64,000 bases of DNA from Winogradskyella marina (GCF_015645385.1 NZ_JADOET010000014.1:27104-91103); one strand, 5' to 3'; positions 27,497-37,247 are shown, numbered from the stretch's first letter. Made by a program: numbers and translations. Notes: generated from the letters alone by a model not told the origin.

Positions 27497-27820
27497 ATGT
27501 TTGGAGATATGATGGGAATGATGGGCAAATTGAAAGAGTCTCAAAAAAAAGTTGAAGAAACTAAAGAGCGCTTACATACCGTTTTAATTGACGAAGCGAG
27601 CAATGACGATAAATTAAAAGTAACGATTACAGCTAATAGAACAATTAAATCTATTGCTATTTCTGATGAATTACTACAGGATAAAGACATGCTTGAAGAT
27701 TACTTAATACTTACCCTTAACAAAGCGATCGAAAAAGCGACAAGTGTTCACGAAGCAGAAGTTGCCGCTGTAGCAAAAGAAGGCATGCCAAATATTCCTG
27801 GTTTAGACATGTTTAAATAA
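27497..27820 (+). CDS. YbaB/EbfC family nucleoid-associated protein
   Basis: The 107-residue protein begins [21 protein letters not shown], the usual start of YbaB/EbfC, which is a dimeric DNA-binding protein often linked to recombination and replication genes. I use ATG at 27497; an in-frame ATG at 27467 lies within the promoter, whose -7 box TAATTTTG is at 27462-27469. The rest (helix, beta hairpin [18 protein letters not shown], and long C-terminal helix) fits the family length. Confidence 0.85.
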   Translation: MFGDMMGMMGKLKESQKKVEETKERLHTVLIDEASNDDKLKVTITANRTIKSIAISDELLQDKDMLEDYLILTLNKAIEKATSVHEAEVAAVAKEGMPNIPGLDMFK

Positions 27821-27857
27821 TTTTTTAGTTCATTTTATGAATTAAAAACCAATAGCA

Positions 27858-28022
27858 ATTAAAGCTACAACGTGACAAAACATTAATAATTATAGAAGTG
27901 AAGTTTTGCTTTAGCTCCAGAGGAGCGATATATTATTTGATCTTTTCTTAATATATCACTCCGCTGGAGTTCAAGGCTACTATCTATAACTTCGTTACTA
28001 ACATAAAACTCCTCTAGAGTTT
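27858..28022. repeat. REP-like repeat unit, copy 1
   Basis: The unit contains CTCCAGAGGAGCG (27915-27927) and its imperfect complement CACTCCGCTGGAG (27957-27969), followed by a terminal hairpin AAACTC/GAGTTT (28006-28022). It opens with ATTAAAGCTACAACGT. The same ordered motifs recur about 215 bases later in copy 2, but the intervening bases differ. Confidence 0.75.
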
Positions 28023-28069
28023 AAATCATCGAATCACATAGATATTAATTTACTTAAAACAATTTAGGT

Positions 28070-28237
28070 ATTAAAGCTACAGCGTAGCAACATATTAATA
28101 ATTACAAAAAAATTCTGGGTTTTGTTTAGCTCCAGAGGAGTGGTACAATGTTAAAATTTATGCTATAAGAAATATCACTCCGCTGGAGTTCAACGCACCA
28201 TTAGTTATCCTTGTTATTAATATAAAACTCCTAAGTT
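28070..28237. repeat. REP-like repeat unit, copy 2
   Basis: CTCCAGAGGAGTG (28130-28142) pairs with CACTCCGCTGGAG (28176-28188) with one mismatch in 13. The unit opens with ATTAAAGCTACAGCGTAGC, whose last 13 bases form a palindrome (28076-28088), and ends with AAACTCCTAAGTTT. Similar CTCCAGAGGAG motifs are widespread in Bacteroidota intergenic DNA. No transposase gene lies nearby. Together the two copies fill most of the 490-base gap between EbfC and threonine aldolase genes, and I see no gene in that gap. Confidence 0.75.
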
Positions 28238-28309
28238 TTTATCCATTATCAGCTATCGCTATATATTAATATAGAGCTACTAAAGTGTTTTGTTTTTAAA
28301 TAATGATAT

Positions 28310-29326
28310 TTAAATAGACTTTAATTCGCCTAGAAGTTTTTCATGCATTTGCTCCGTATAATCCAAATGCGTTACCATTCGTAATTTGTTACTTCCCATA
28401 CCAATAATATGAATATTCTTTTCTTTTAATTTACTTAGGAATTGTGCTTCATCCACATCATCATTCAACTCAAAAATTACGATGTTGGTTTCAATAGGTT
28501 CTACTTTTTTAATTGTCGATAACTTAGTTAACACCTCCCCTATTTCTTTCGCTCGTTTATGATCTTCAGCTAAGCGCTCTATATTATGATCTAATGCATA
28601 TAATCCGGCAGCAGCCAAATAACCTACTTGTCGCATATTACCACCAAAAAGCTTTCTTAAGCTCAAGGATTTTTTCATAATTTCCTCATCTCCAATTAAC
28701 ACGGAACCAACAGGACAACCCAAACCTTTGCTTAAACACACTGAAATGGTATCGAAAACGCCACCATATTGTAAAGTGGTTTCATTTTTAGCCACCAAAG
28801 CATTCCATAATCGTGCTCCATCTAAATGAAATCCTAAAGTATTGGTTTTACAAATCTTATTTATGTTTTCAATTTCTTGAAAATCCCAACACGCTCCACC
28901 TCCTTTATTTGTTGTGTTTTCAACTTCAACCAAACTCGCTTGACTGTAATAATAGTCTGTAGGATTTATAGACGCTTTTACTTGTTCTGCTGTAAACATG
29001 CCACGATCGCCATCTATCAATTTACATGACGCTCCACTATGAAAAGCCACACCTCCAACTTCATAGTTATAGATATGTGCATACTTATCGCAAATCACCT
29101 GTTCACCTGGATTGGTGTGTAATTTTATAGCGACTTGATTTGCCATACTTCCCGAAGGGAAAAACAACGCCTTTTGTTTACCAAACATTTTTGCTAATCG
29201 CTCTTCCAATTGATTAACGGTTGGGTCTTCTCTAAAAACATCGTCACCAACGTGTGCAGATTGCATAGCATCTAACATGCCTTTTGATGGTTTGGTAACG
29301 GTATCGCTTCTTAAGTCTATTATCAT
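28310..29326 (-). CDS. low-specificity L-threonine aldolase-type PLP enzyme
   Basis: The 338-residue fold-type I PLP enzyme begins MIIDLRSDTVTKPS, the family hallmark, and cleaves L-threonine or allo-threonine to glycine and acetaldehyde. The PLP lysine is in CLSKGLGCPVGS, and the catalytic His/Asp region reads GFHLDGARLWNA. Length is normal. It is monocistronic on the minus strand, with the REP-like repeats downstream. Confidence 0.9.
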   Translation of the reverse strand: MIIDLRSDTVTKPSKGMLDAMQSAHVGDDVFREDPTVNQLEERLAKMFGKQKALFFPSGSMANQVAIKLHTNPGEQVICDKYAHIYNYEVGGVAFHSGASCKLIDGDRGMFTAEQVKASINPTDYYYSQASLVEVENTTNKGGGACWDFQEIENINKICKTNTLGFHLDGARLWNALVAKNETTLQYGGVFDTISVCLSKGLGCPVGSVLIGDEEIMKKSLSLRKLFGGNMRQVGYLAAAGLYALDHNIERLAEDHKRAKEIGEVLTKLSTIKKVEPIETNIVIFELNDDVDEAQFLSKLKEKNIHIIGMGSNKLRMVTHLDYTEQMHEKLLGELKSI

Positions 29327-29409
29327 ATTTATTTCCCTGAAATTGGGAATCTTTTTTAGTTAAACATTTTTCTCAATAGGTTTCAACTACGCTCAACCAG
29401 ACATCAATA

Positions 29410-31806
29410 TTAGTTATAATTACACAGATTACTTCCTATTGGAGAACCATCTGGAATTTTAGGAGAACTTTCTAGTTCAAATTTTTCTGGATGTTCGTAA
29501 AACTCTTTTATCATAAGATTATATTGATACTGAATAGCTTCAAATCCTAAGTTTTTCTTTGCTATATCTCGAATAGTTTTGTTTGCAATTGCCTTAACCT
29601 GAAAATAAGATTGACTATTTACTGCCAAATTCATTAAATACTTTAAAACGTTAACATTGATTTGTTGTTGAATTTCAACTAAATATGGATCTTTATGTGT
29701 TTTATCGAAAGAATTCTTTAAAACCTGACTTACAACATCTTCTAAACCCAACTGATTCTCATCTAAACTCTTCTGCAAAGTTAAGCGATTAGCACGTTGT
29801 GGATGCAATAAATATTTCAATGTCATATCACTAGCTGTATTTGCTGCACTCAAGGGATCAAAAGCAACTCCAGTTTTTCCTTTAAAAGATTCTCTCGAAC
29901 GGTTATAACCAAAAGCTCGTGGTGGGAACAAACTTAACTTCTCTTTAGGGATTGCTAATGTTTCCGCTTCGATGGTTTTTATAACAGCATCTAAAGTCTG
30001 TTTTTGCATATTTACAGCTACTGACTTTGTTGTTAATTGATCATCATTTTTTACGGCATAATTATAGTCTAAGCCTCCAATAACTTTGGTTGCCGCTTCA
30101 ACCTGAAAACGATGATAAAAATACAAAGGCACAAAGACATCTTCTAAAACAGAATAAGGTTCATATGACTTTATATTATCTACTGAAAAGTTCTTAATTG
30201 CTTGTTCTCTTAATTTTAAAACAGCATTTAATTCATCTTCAGGTGTTTTTCCATTATCCCACAGATGAGCTAAGGCATGTGCTCCTCCTGCTGCTCTAGC
30301 ATCAGAGTCTGTAATAAAACGCAAACCATCATTTTGTGCTTGTTTTAGAATTTTATTTAATTCCTGCTGTTCGTCTTGTTTTTTATCAAATTCAGAATAA
30401 CTGTAAGCAACTGTCACTTTATCCCAATCACCAAGTCCTGTTGCATAAGCATTACTAAAATCTATTTGTCCATCTGTCAGTGAAATCTGTGGATGTGGAT
30501 AATCCATAACTGAAGCTCTATTATTAGTACTTGCTGCAAAATTATGAGCAAAGCCAATGGTGTGTCCAATTTCGTGAGCACTCAATTGCCTAATTCTTGC
30601 TAAAGCCAAATCTAACATTGGTTGGTAATTATCATCGCGTTTGGCAAATGGCTTATTCATTAAGGCTTGTGCAATCATAAAATCTTGTCGAATACGTAAA
30701 CTTCCTAAACTTACATGACCTTTAATAATTTCACCAGTTCTTGGGTCTACAACACTTGCACCGTAACTCCAACCTCTTGTACTGCGATGAACCCATTGAA
30801 TTACATTGTATCTACAATCCATAGGATCGGCTCCTTTTGGCAACATTTTTACTTGAAAAGCATCTTTGTATCCAATGGCCTCATAAGCCTCATTCCACCA
30901 TTGTGCTCCATCTAATAAAGCAGAACGTACAGGTTCTGGAGTACCAGGATCTAGATAATAGATAATCGGTTCTTTAGCTTCACTCTTTTTAGATCTAGGA
31001 TTTTTCTTTTCTAAACGATGTCGAATTATAAATCGTTTTGTAATATTATCTTGAATTGGTGTTGAATAATCCATATAAGACATTGAAATCGCTCCACTAC
31101 GTGTATCAAAAACTCTAGGTTTGTAGTTATTATCTGGTAACTTAACAAAAGAATGATGCTGAACTACGCTGACCAATGAAGGCGTAGGAGTTACACTTTT
31201 TAAATTTTTACCAGTTGGATTTCCTTTGAAAGTAAGCAATGCTTCAAACTCAACATTCTCTGGGAATGCTTTTGTTCTTTCTAATGATAAAGCACTTTTT
31301 GAAGCATCCAATTTATAAGTTCCTTCTTTCTTTCTTTTTAATCTATTGGAAACTCCATGCGCATCTTCCAATAAAAACGGAGTAAAATCAATGATATAAA
31401 CACCATTCTTTTTAGACAAAATTTTAAATCCAAATAATACAGACTTCGCAAAGGCCTGCTCTATACTCTTCTTTTCTTGTGTATTATTTGTATTTGCTCT
31501 ATATTTTAAATTGGGCTGAATGAGTAATAATTTATTTCCTGCTTTTTCAAAGTAAACGACACGCTCATCACCTAATTGCCCTCTGTCCAAACCAATATCA
31601 TTACTTCCAATTCCAGTTGCTAAGGAATTTACATAAAGAAATTCATCGTTAAGTTTTTCAACTTTAAGATAAATTTTATCGGTACTTTCTTCATAATAAA
31701 AGTCGAAATAACCGTCATAGCTTTTTAAGTCTTTCTTATCTAAAATTTGAGCTTGAAACTGAGAACTTATTAGAAAGATACCTAACAGGAAAAATATGTT
31801 TTTCAT
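29410..31806 (-). CDS. secreted zinc-dependent metalloprotease (gluzincin/metzincin-like)
   Basis: The 798-residue protein has a signal peptide (residues 1-19, ending QFQAQ) and a long N-terminal domain of unknown function. The zinc site HEIGHTIGFAH is at about residues 409-419, with the third His giving the HExxHxxGxxH pattern. This matches the large zinc-dependent metalloproteases with DUF5117/DUF5118-like domains common in Bacteroidota. It probably acts in the periplasm or is exported; no type IX C-terminal domain is obvious. Confidence 0.85.
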   Translation of the reverse strand: MKNIFFLLGIFLISSQFQAQILDKKDLKSYDGYFDFYYEESTDKIYLKVEKLNDEFLYVNSLATGIGSNDIGLDRGQLGDERVVYFEKAGNKLLLIQPNLKYRANTNNTQEKKSIEQAFAKSVLFGFKILSKKNGVYIIDFTPFLLEDAHGVSNRLKRKKEGTYKLDASKSALSLERTKAFPENVEFEALLTFKGNPTGKNLKSVTPTPSLVSVVQHHSFVKLPDNNYKPRVFDTRSGAISMSYMDYSTPIQDNITKRFIIRHRLEKKNPRSKKSEAKEPIIYYLDPGTPEPVRSALLDGAQWWNEAYEAIGYKDAFQVKMLPKGADPMDCRYNVIQWVHRSTRGWSYGASVVDPRTGEIIKGHVSLGSLRIRQDFMIAQALMNKPFAKRDDNYQPMLDLALARIRQLSAHEIGHTIGFAHNFAASTNNRASVMDYPHPQISLTDGQIDFSNAYATGLGDWDKVTVAYSYSEFDKKQDEQQELNKILKQAQNDGLRFITDSDARAAGGAHALAHLWDNGKTPEDELNAVLKLREQAIKNFSVDNIKSYEPYSVLEDVFVPLYFYHRFQVEAATKVIGGLDYNYAVKNDDQLTTKSVAVNMQKQTLDAVIKTIEAETLAIPKEKLSLFPPRAFGYNRSRESFKGKTGVAFDPLSAANTASDMTLKYLLHPQRANRLTLQKSLDENQLGLEDVVSQVLKNSFDKTHKDPYLVEIQQQINVNVLKYLMNLAVNSQSYFQVKAIANKTIRDIAKKNLGFEAIQYQYNLMIKEFYEHPEKFELESSPKIPDGSPIGSNLCNYN

Positions 31807-31883
31807 TGTAATTTATTTGAAACATAAAACTACAAAATTCCTAAAAAACCAATTCAAAATTATGGCACTTTAAATCCACTCCA

Positions 31884-31891
31884 TATATTTG
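31884..31891 (+). promoter_or_regulatory. -7 box of the prfB promoter
   Basis: TATATTTG matches TAnnTTTG and lies 18 bases before the prfB start codon, leaving only a short leader. No clear -33 TTG is seen at the usual distance. Confidence 0.4.
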
Positions 31892-31909
31892 TATAAATTA
31901 CTACATTAT

Positions 31910-33014
31910 ATGATAACATCAGATCAAATAAAAGATCTTAATTCCCGTCTAGACGTACTTAGGCAGTATCTTTGACTTAGATGCTAAGCTCATAGAAATC
32001 ACTAACGAAGAAGAACAAACGTTCGACCCTAATTTTTGGAATGACTCTAAAGCTGCCGAATTGGTTATGAAATCCATTCGTGAGAAAAAGAGTTGGGTTA
32101 ACGACTATAATGACGCAAAAGCACTTTTTGAAGACTTAGAAGTTATTTATGAATTCTACAAAGAAGACGAAGCTCCAATGGAAAATGTGGAAGCGCGTTT
32201 CGAAAAATCGGTTAATGCGATTGAAAAACTAGAATTTAAAAACATGCTTTCTGAAGAAGGCGATAGTTTAAGTGCCGTTTTACAAATTACAGCCGGAGCA
32301 GGTGGAACAGAATCTTGCGATTGGGCAAGCATGCTAATGCGTATGTATTTAATGTATGCTGAAAAAAGTGGCTACAAAGTAAAAGAACTCAACTTACAAG
32401 ATGGAGACGTTGCTGGTATAAAAACGGTGACTATAGAAATTGAAGGTGATTATGCTTTTGGATGGTTAAAAGGCGAAAATGGTGTACATCGTTTGGTTCG
32501 TATTTCACCTTTTGATAGTAATGCCAAACGACATACAAGTTTTGCTTCAGTTTACGTGTATCCGTTGGTGGACGATTCTATTGAAGTAGATATCAATCCT
32601 GCTGATATTGAAATTACCACGGCACGATCAAGTGGTGCTGGTGGACAAAATGTAAATAAAGTTGAAACGAAAGTCCAGTTACGTCATAAACCATCTGGTA
32701 TTCAAATTCAATGTTCAGAAACCCGTTCGCAACAAGATAACAGAACACGTGCCATGCAAATGCTAAAATCGCAATTGTATGAAATTGAACTACAAAAACG
32801 AATGGCACAACGTGAAGATATTGAAGCAGGAAAAATGAAGATTGAATGGGGAAGCCAAATTAGAAATTACGTTATGCATCCTTATAAATTAGTAAAAGAT
32901 GTACGTTCTGCACACGAAACAGGAAATGTAGATGCTGTTATGGATGGCGATATTGAACCATTCCTAAAAGCCTATTTAATGATGATGGGGCAACAAGACG
33001 ATTCGGCATTATAA
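31910..33014 (+). CDS. prfB: peptide chain release factor 2 with programmed +1 frameshift
   Basis: The gene is split between two frames: codons 1-21 run from ATG at 31910 to CTT at 31970-31972, then TGA at 31973-31975 is bypassed by a +1 shift and translation resumes with GAC at 31974. The full product is about 367 residues. It has the SPF tripeptide ([13 protein letters not shown]) that reads UGA and UAA, and the GGQ loop ([10 protein letters not shown]) that triggers peptide release. Without the shift the protein would end after 21 residues. It is divergent from the zinc protease gene. Confidence 0.95.
31961..31976 (+). promoter_or_regulatory. prfB: programmed +1 frameshift site of prfB
   Basis: The sequence is AGGCAGTATCTTTGAC. 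It keeps the slippery CTT, the in-frame TGA followed by C, and the TAT before them, as in other bacterial prfB sites. The upstream Shine-Dalgarno-like element is reduced to AGG (31961-31963). At high RF2 levels the TGA is read as stop; at low levels the ribosome shifts, which is the classical autoregulation. Confidence 0.9.
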
Positions 33015-33058
33015 TTGTACTAAATAGTTACTAGTTATTGAACTAAATTTAACATAAA

Positions 33059-33400
33059 ATGATTAAAATATACCACAACCCAAGATGTTCAAAATCGAGA
33101 CAAGGGCTTTCTATTCTAGAAGAATCAGGTAAAGCATTTGAAACCATAAAGTATTTAGAAAATGATTTAACATCTGTTGAAATACAGGACATCCTAATCA
33201 AATTAGACATAAAACCCATAGATCTAATCCGAAAAAATGAAGCCATTTGGAAATCGGATTTTAAAGGAAAAGAGCTTACCGATAATGACCTTATTGCAGC
33301 GATGGTTAATCACCCAAAACTTATAGAACGTCCTATCGTAATTAATGGAGACAACGCTGTAATTGGAAGACCTCCAGAAGCTATCAAAGAAATTATATAA
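33059..33400 (+). CDS. ArsC/YfgD-like thioredoxin-fold protein
   Basis: The 113-residue protein has the ArsC-family thioredoxin fold with the reactive Cys10 in HNPRCSKSRQGL and the family C-terminus VIGRPPEAIKEI. True arsenate reductases (ArsC) and the uncharacterised YfgD group look alike at this level. No arsenic gene (arsR, acr3, arsB) is nearby, so an arsenate role is unproven. It lies 44 bases after prfB and 10 bases before the next gene, and may be co-transcribed with both. Confidence 0.82.
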   Translation: MIKIYHNPRCSKSRQGLSILEESGKAFETIKYLENDLTSVEIQDILIKLDIKPIDLIRKNEAIWKSDFKGKELTDNDLIAAMVNHPKLIERPIVINGDNAVIGRPPEAIKEII

Positions 33401-33410
33401 AACAATCGTT

Positions 33411-33875
33411 ATGAAAAGTATCATTTTAGTAGTTTTCACCATACTCTTAACTTTAAATGTTAACGCACAACGTAGAAGTGGTAATATGAACAATATACCG
33501 CAAACCAATAGAGAACCAACTGAAGAAGAAATTGCAAAATACGAGCGCGAAGCGGAGGAGCGTAAAGAAGAGTATATCGCTAACTTCTTAACCACATTAG
33601 AAGCCGATGATTTTCAGAAACAAATAATTAAACTAACCATCAATAGTTTTCTCGAAGAAAAAATTGCTTTGTTAAAAACAAGATTTGAACATCATTTAGA
33701 TCGAAATGCTGCCATTAAAAAACTAGAAGAATCTCACTTTGCAGAATTGAAAGAGCTTATTTCTGAAGATGATATGTCTAAAATAAAAGAGTTAATTAAA
33801 GGAGGTTTTAATGAAAAAGAAGTCTTAAAAGAAAAGAAGAAAAAACGGAAAAAGAAAAAGCGAAATAAGAATTAA
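33411..33875 (+). CDS. small secreted helical protein with Lys-rich C-terminus
   Basis: Starting at ATG 33411 gives a 154-residue product with a signal peptide (residues 1-19, ending VNAQ). An earlier in-frame ATG (33363) lies inside the ArsC-like gene and would hide the signal. The mature part is rich in Glu and Lys with predicted helices, and its last 17 residues are almost all Lys, Arg or Asn. I do not recognise a family. It sits between the ArsC-like gene and a beta-barrel receptor gene. Confidence 0.7.
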   Translation: MKSIILVVFTILLTLNVNAQRRSGNMNNIPQTNREPTEEEIAKYEREAEERKEEYIANFLTTLEADDFQKQIIKLTINSFLEEKIALLKTRFEHHLDRNAAIKKLEESHFAELKELISEDDMSKIKELIKGGFNEKEVLKEKKKKRKKKKRNKN

Positions 33876-33948
33876 TTCTTAACAAAATTTACATTTTTTT
33901 AACAGATGTCTTTAACAAAAGATTAACCAATTCCAATTAAACTAAAGG

Positions 33949-33956
33949 TATTTTTG
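33949..33956 (+). promoter_or_regulatory. -7 box of the outer-membrane receptor gene
   Basis: TATTTTTG matches TAnnTTTG and lies 38 bases before the start codon at 33995. The -33 region is not clear. Confidence 0.4.
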
Positions 33957-33994
33957 CGCGTCTAACTGACTAACAAACCTATTAAAAAATTGCG

Positions 33995-36505
33995 ATGAAG
34001 CTACATCTTATTACTACCTTTTTACTTGTTTTTTCCTTTACCTTTTCTTTTGCTCAGAAAGATATAAAAATTGAAGGAACCGTTATTGAGGAAGACACTA
34101 ATATTCCTTTAGAATACGCGACAGTTGTCGTAAAAACAAGAGCTGATGACAAAATAATAACTGGAGGTATCACCGACACTAAAGGTAAGTTTCAAGTTGA
34201 AGTTCCTGAAGGATCCTATATTGTTTCTGTTGAATATATTTCTTACAAAACGAAGAGTTTTCCTGAACAAAATTTTACTCAAAATACTAATTTAGGGACT
34301 GTTAACTTAGCATTAGACGTAGATACTTTAAATGAGGTAACGGTTGTTGCTGAGCGAACAACAGTAGAAATAAAATTAGACAAAAAAGTTTACAACATTG
34401 GTAAAGATTTAACCACAGCTGGTGGTACTGTAAGCGATGCTCTTAATAATGTACCATCTGTTACTGTAGATGTAGAAGGCGCTATTAGTCTTAGAGGTAA
34501 TGAAAACGTTCGTATTTTAATTAATGGAAAACCATCAGCAATGGCAGGTTTTGGCGATAGCAATGTTTTAAGTCAATTACCAGCAGAAGCTATTGAACGT
34601 GTTGAGGTTATAACCTCACCATCTGCAAGATATGATGCAGAAGGAACGGCCGGAATATTAAACATTATCTTAAGACAAAAAGAGACATTAGGATTTAATG
34701 GTTCTATTAATTTAACCGCAGGAAATCCTGACAATGTAGGCTTATCTGCTACATTAAACTACCGAACAGAAAATTATAACTTATTTTCAAATTTTGGTTG
34801 GCGTTACTTTGATGCTCCAAGAACTAGTTTTAGTGATGTCACTTATTTTGATAGAATTGACGAAGGCCAAACCATCACCCCAGAATATCGTAGAATTGTA
34901 GAAGATCAGAACGTAGAACGCTTAAATCGAAATTATAACGCCAATATTGGTATGGAGTATTTTATTGACGAATCTTCTTCTATAACTGGTAGTTTATTCT
35001 ATAGACTTGGTAGTGATGCAGACACTTCATTGAACTCTAGTGAACGTTTTAATAACAATACCATTGTTGAAGAAACCCTTAGAAGAGAAAAAGAAACCGA
35101 AGAAGACAATAGTTATCAAATTGCATTGAACTACGTAAAGCGTTTTGCAGATGATAGCGATCATAAATTAACAGTAGATTTTCAATATGAAAATGATAGC
35201 GAAGAAGGCTTTACAAATCTAAATGAAGATTATCTTTTCAGCGATCAAACCAATCCAGAACCATTTCAAAAAGAACAAGAGTTTACAACTGAAGATAAAA
35301 AGGAATTTTTATTTCAAGCAGATTATGTTTTACCATTAGGTGAAGATTCTAGATTTGAAGCTGGGTATAGAGGAAATTTTGAGAATGAAATTACTGATTA
35401 CCGCTTAGAACAAGAAAACTTAGATAACGGTAATTTAGAAGTTAATGACGATGTTAGTAATATCTTCGATTATGATGAAAATGTCAACGCAGTCTACAGT
35501 CAATATGGCACTAAGTTCGGTGAGTTTTCCTTTTTATTAGGATTGAGATTAGAGCATACACAGCTAAAAGGAAGTATTGCTTCGGACTTTACAGATGAAG
35601 CGCTTAATGCTGATTTTGACAAGAATTACCTTGGACTTTTCCCTACTGTAAACTTAATATACAACATAAACGGTACTGAATCTGACAGTGAAGAAAGTAT
35701 TACTGTTGGTTTTAATAGAAGAATAAATCGTCCTCGTGGGTGGTTTATTAACCCATTCCCTAGCCGATCTAGTAGAACTAGCATATTTCAAGGAAACCCT
35801 GATTTAGATCCAGCTTATTCTAGTACATTTGATTTAGGGTATTTAAAACGTTGGGATAAATTCACATTAACGACCTCTGTATATTACCAACATGAAACTG
35901 ATTCTTTTGAGCGTGTTGAGGAAAACACAGGACTACAAACTTCTGATGGTATAGACATCATTAGAACCATACCAATTAACCTTTCAACAAATAAACGTAC
36001 GGGTGCAGAATTAGGTTTTTTATATAACCCAAATAAATGGCTACGACTAAATTCAAGTTTTAATTTCTTTCAGTTTGATACTGAAGGAGAATTTAACGAT
36101 GTAGATTATAGTGCTAAAAATACAAGTTGGTTTGCAAGATTTAGCTCAAAAATATCATTACCATGGCAAATAGACTGGCAAACAAACGCTTCTTATAGAG
36201 GAGCTGTACAGGATGCTCAGTCTGACACGGACGGTGTATTATCTATTGATTTAGCCTTAAGCAAGGAGCTTAAAATCAAAAAAAACAGCCTTACCGTTTC
36301 TGCAAATGTTAGAGATTTACTGAACTCTAGAAAACGTCAATCTACAACAACTACAGAATTTTTTGAACGTTATAGTGAATTCCAATGGAGACAACGTCAA
36401 GTAAGCTTATCATTAATTTACAGGTTTAATCAGCAATTAAATAAGCGTGAGCGTTCTGGAAGACCAGGAAATGGCGGTGATGATGATATGGAGTTTGAAG
36501 GATAA
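33995..36505 (+). CDS. outer-membrane beta-barrel receptor with carboxypeptidase-like regulatory domain
   Basis: The 836-residue protein has a signal peptide (residues 1-20, ending FSFAQ), a carboxypeptidase regulatory-like beta-sandwich (about 24-110), a plug-like region with LRGNENVRILINGKPSAM (about 165-185) and a long barrel to the C-terminus. It belongs to the TonB-dependent receptor-like group with an 'outer membrane beta-barrel family' domain. The last 15 residues (GRPGNGGDDDMEFEG) form an acidic tail rather than ending in an aromatic residue. The ligand is unknown; no SusD partner follows. Confidence 0.85.
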   Translation: MKLHLITTFLLVFSFTFSFAQKDIKIEGTVIEEDTNIPLEYATVVVKTRADDKIITGGITDTKGKFQVEVPEGSYIVSVEYISYKTKSFPEQNFTQNTNLGTVNLALDVDTLNEVTVVAERTTVEIKLDKKVYNIGKDLTTAGGTVSDALNNVPSVTVDVEGAISLRGNENVRILINGKPSAMAGFGDSNVLSQLPAEAIERVEVITSPSARYDAEGTAGILNIILRQKETLGFNGSINLTAGNPDNVGLSATLNYRTENYNLFSNFGWRYFDAPRTSFSDVTYFDRIDEGQTITPEYRRIVEDQNVERLNRNYNANIGMEYFIDESSSITGSLFYRLGSDADTSLNSSERFNNNTIVEETLRREKETEEDNSYQIALNYVKRFADDSDHKLTVDFQYENDSEEGFTNLNEDYLFSDQTNPEPFQKEQEFTTEDKKEFLFQADYVLPLGEDSRFEAGYRGNFENEITDYRLEQENLDNGNLEVNDDVSNIFDYDENVNAVYSQYGTKFGEFSFLLGLRLEHTQLKGSIASDFTDEALNADFDKNYLGLFPTVNLIYNINGTESDSEESITVGFNRRINRPRGWFINPFPSRSSRTSIFQGNPDLDPAYSSTFDLGYLKRWDKFTLTTSVYYQHETDSFERVEENTGLQTSDGIDIIRTIPINLSTNKRTGAELGFLYNPNKWLRLNSSFNFFQFDTEGEFNDVDYSAKNTSWFARFSSKISLPWQIDWQTNASYRGAVQDAQSDTDGVLSIDLALSKELKIKKNSLTVSANVRDLLNSRKRQSTTTTEFFERYSEFQWRQRQVSLSLIYRFNQQLNKRERSGRPGNGGDDDMEFEG

Positions 36506-36523
36506 TCAATTATCAAATAATAC

Positions 36524-36561
36524 AAAAAAAATGTTGCTAATCACTTAGCAACATTTTTTTT
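36524..36561. terminator. strong bidirectional intrinsic terminator
   Basis: Bases 36524-36540 pair with 36545-36561 over 17 positions (core ATGTTGCTAA/TTAGCAACAT) with a 4-base loop. It sits between the convergent receptor and HAD phosphatase genes and has A and T runs on both sides. Confidence 0.88.
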
Positions 36562-36584
36562 ATTTAGATATTTCTTACAACACT

Positions 36585-37247
36585 TTAATCCTTAAAAAAA
36601 TCATTGCATTTTAAATAAGAGATTTCTTTAAAATCTGAAACGACTTTATTTGCTAACGCGTAGTCTTGACCAAAAGAATGTTCACTCTTAAAACCTGTAC
36701 AAAAAATACCAGCAGAATGTGCCGCTTTTATACCATTAGTAGAATCTTCTATAACCATACATTCCGATTTATCAAAACCTGTAAACTCAGCTGCTTTTAT
36801 AAAAATTTCGGGATGTGGTTTTGATTTTTCTAAATCTGCTCCACTAAACTTACCTGAGAAATACTGATTTAAATCAAAACGGTTAAAAATGCGTTCAATA
36901 TTTGGCATGGAAGCCGACGATGCTACAACCAGCTTAACACCATTGGCATGATAATCTTTAATACGATCTAAAACACCATCAATTAAAACCAAACTAGAAT
37001 CATTTTCAAACAAATATTTAAAGTGTTTTCGTTTGATGTTGACTAAGCTTTCTGGCTGTTCATTTAAATTAAAATGATCAACTAATCGTTTGCAAATATT
37101 AATTGTGGATTGACCAGTGAAAGATTCGTAAAGTGTTATATCGACGTCGATATTTACATCTTTAAACATTTGATAATACGCTTTTCGGTGTAAAGGTTCA
37201 GTGTCTACAATAACACCATCCATATCAAATAAGACTGCTTTTAGCAT
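36585..37247 (-). CDS. HAD family hydrolase, beta-phosphoglucomutase/sugar-phosphatase-like
   Basis: The 220-residue protein has the HAD motif I FDMDGVIVDTEP, motif II VVASSAS, and motif IV with IEDSTNGIKAA, plus a helical cap (about residues 15-85). This combination is typical of beta-phosphoglucomutase and 2-deoxyglucose-6-phosphate phosphatase-like proteins. I start at Met 37247 (MLKAVLFDMDG) since the 28 residues upstream in frame are not part of the family. The substrate cannot be assigned from sequence. Confidence 0.82.
   Translation of the reverse strand: MLKAVLFDMDGVIVDTEPLHRKAYYQMFKDVNIDVDITLYESFTGQSTINICKRLVDHFNLNEQPESLVNIKRKHFKYLFENDSSLVLIDGVLDRIKDYHANGVKLVVASSASMPNIERIFNRFDLNQYFSGKFSGADLEKSKPHPEIFIKAAEFTGFDKSECMVIEDSTNGIKAAHSAGIFCTGFKSEHSFGQDYALANKVVSDFKEISYLKCNDFFKD

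Noticed and set aside
31910..31975. prfB as a broken gene because of the in-frame TGA
   Set aside because: The CTT TGA C context is the standard programmed frameshift site and the downstream frame is complete.
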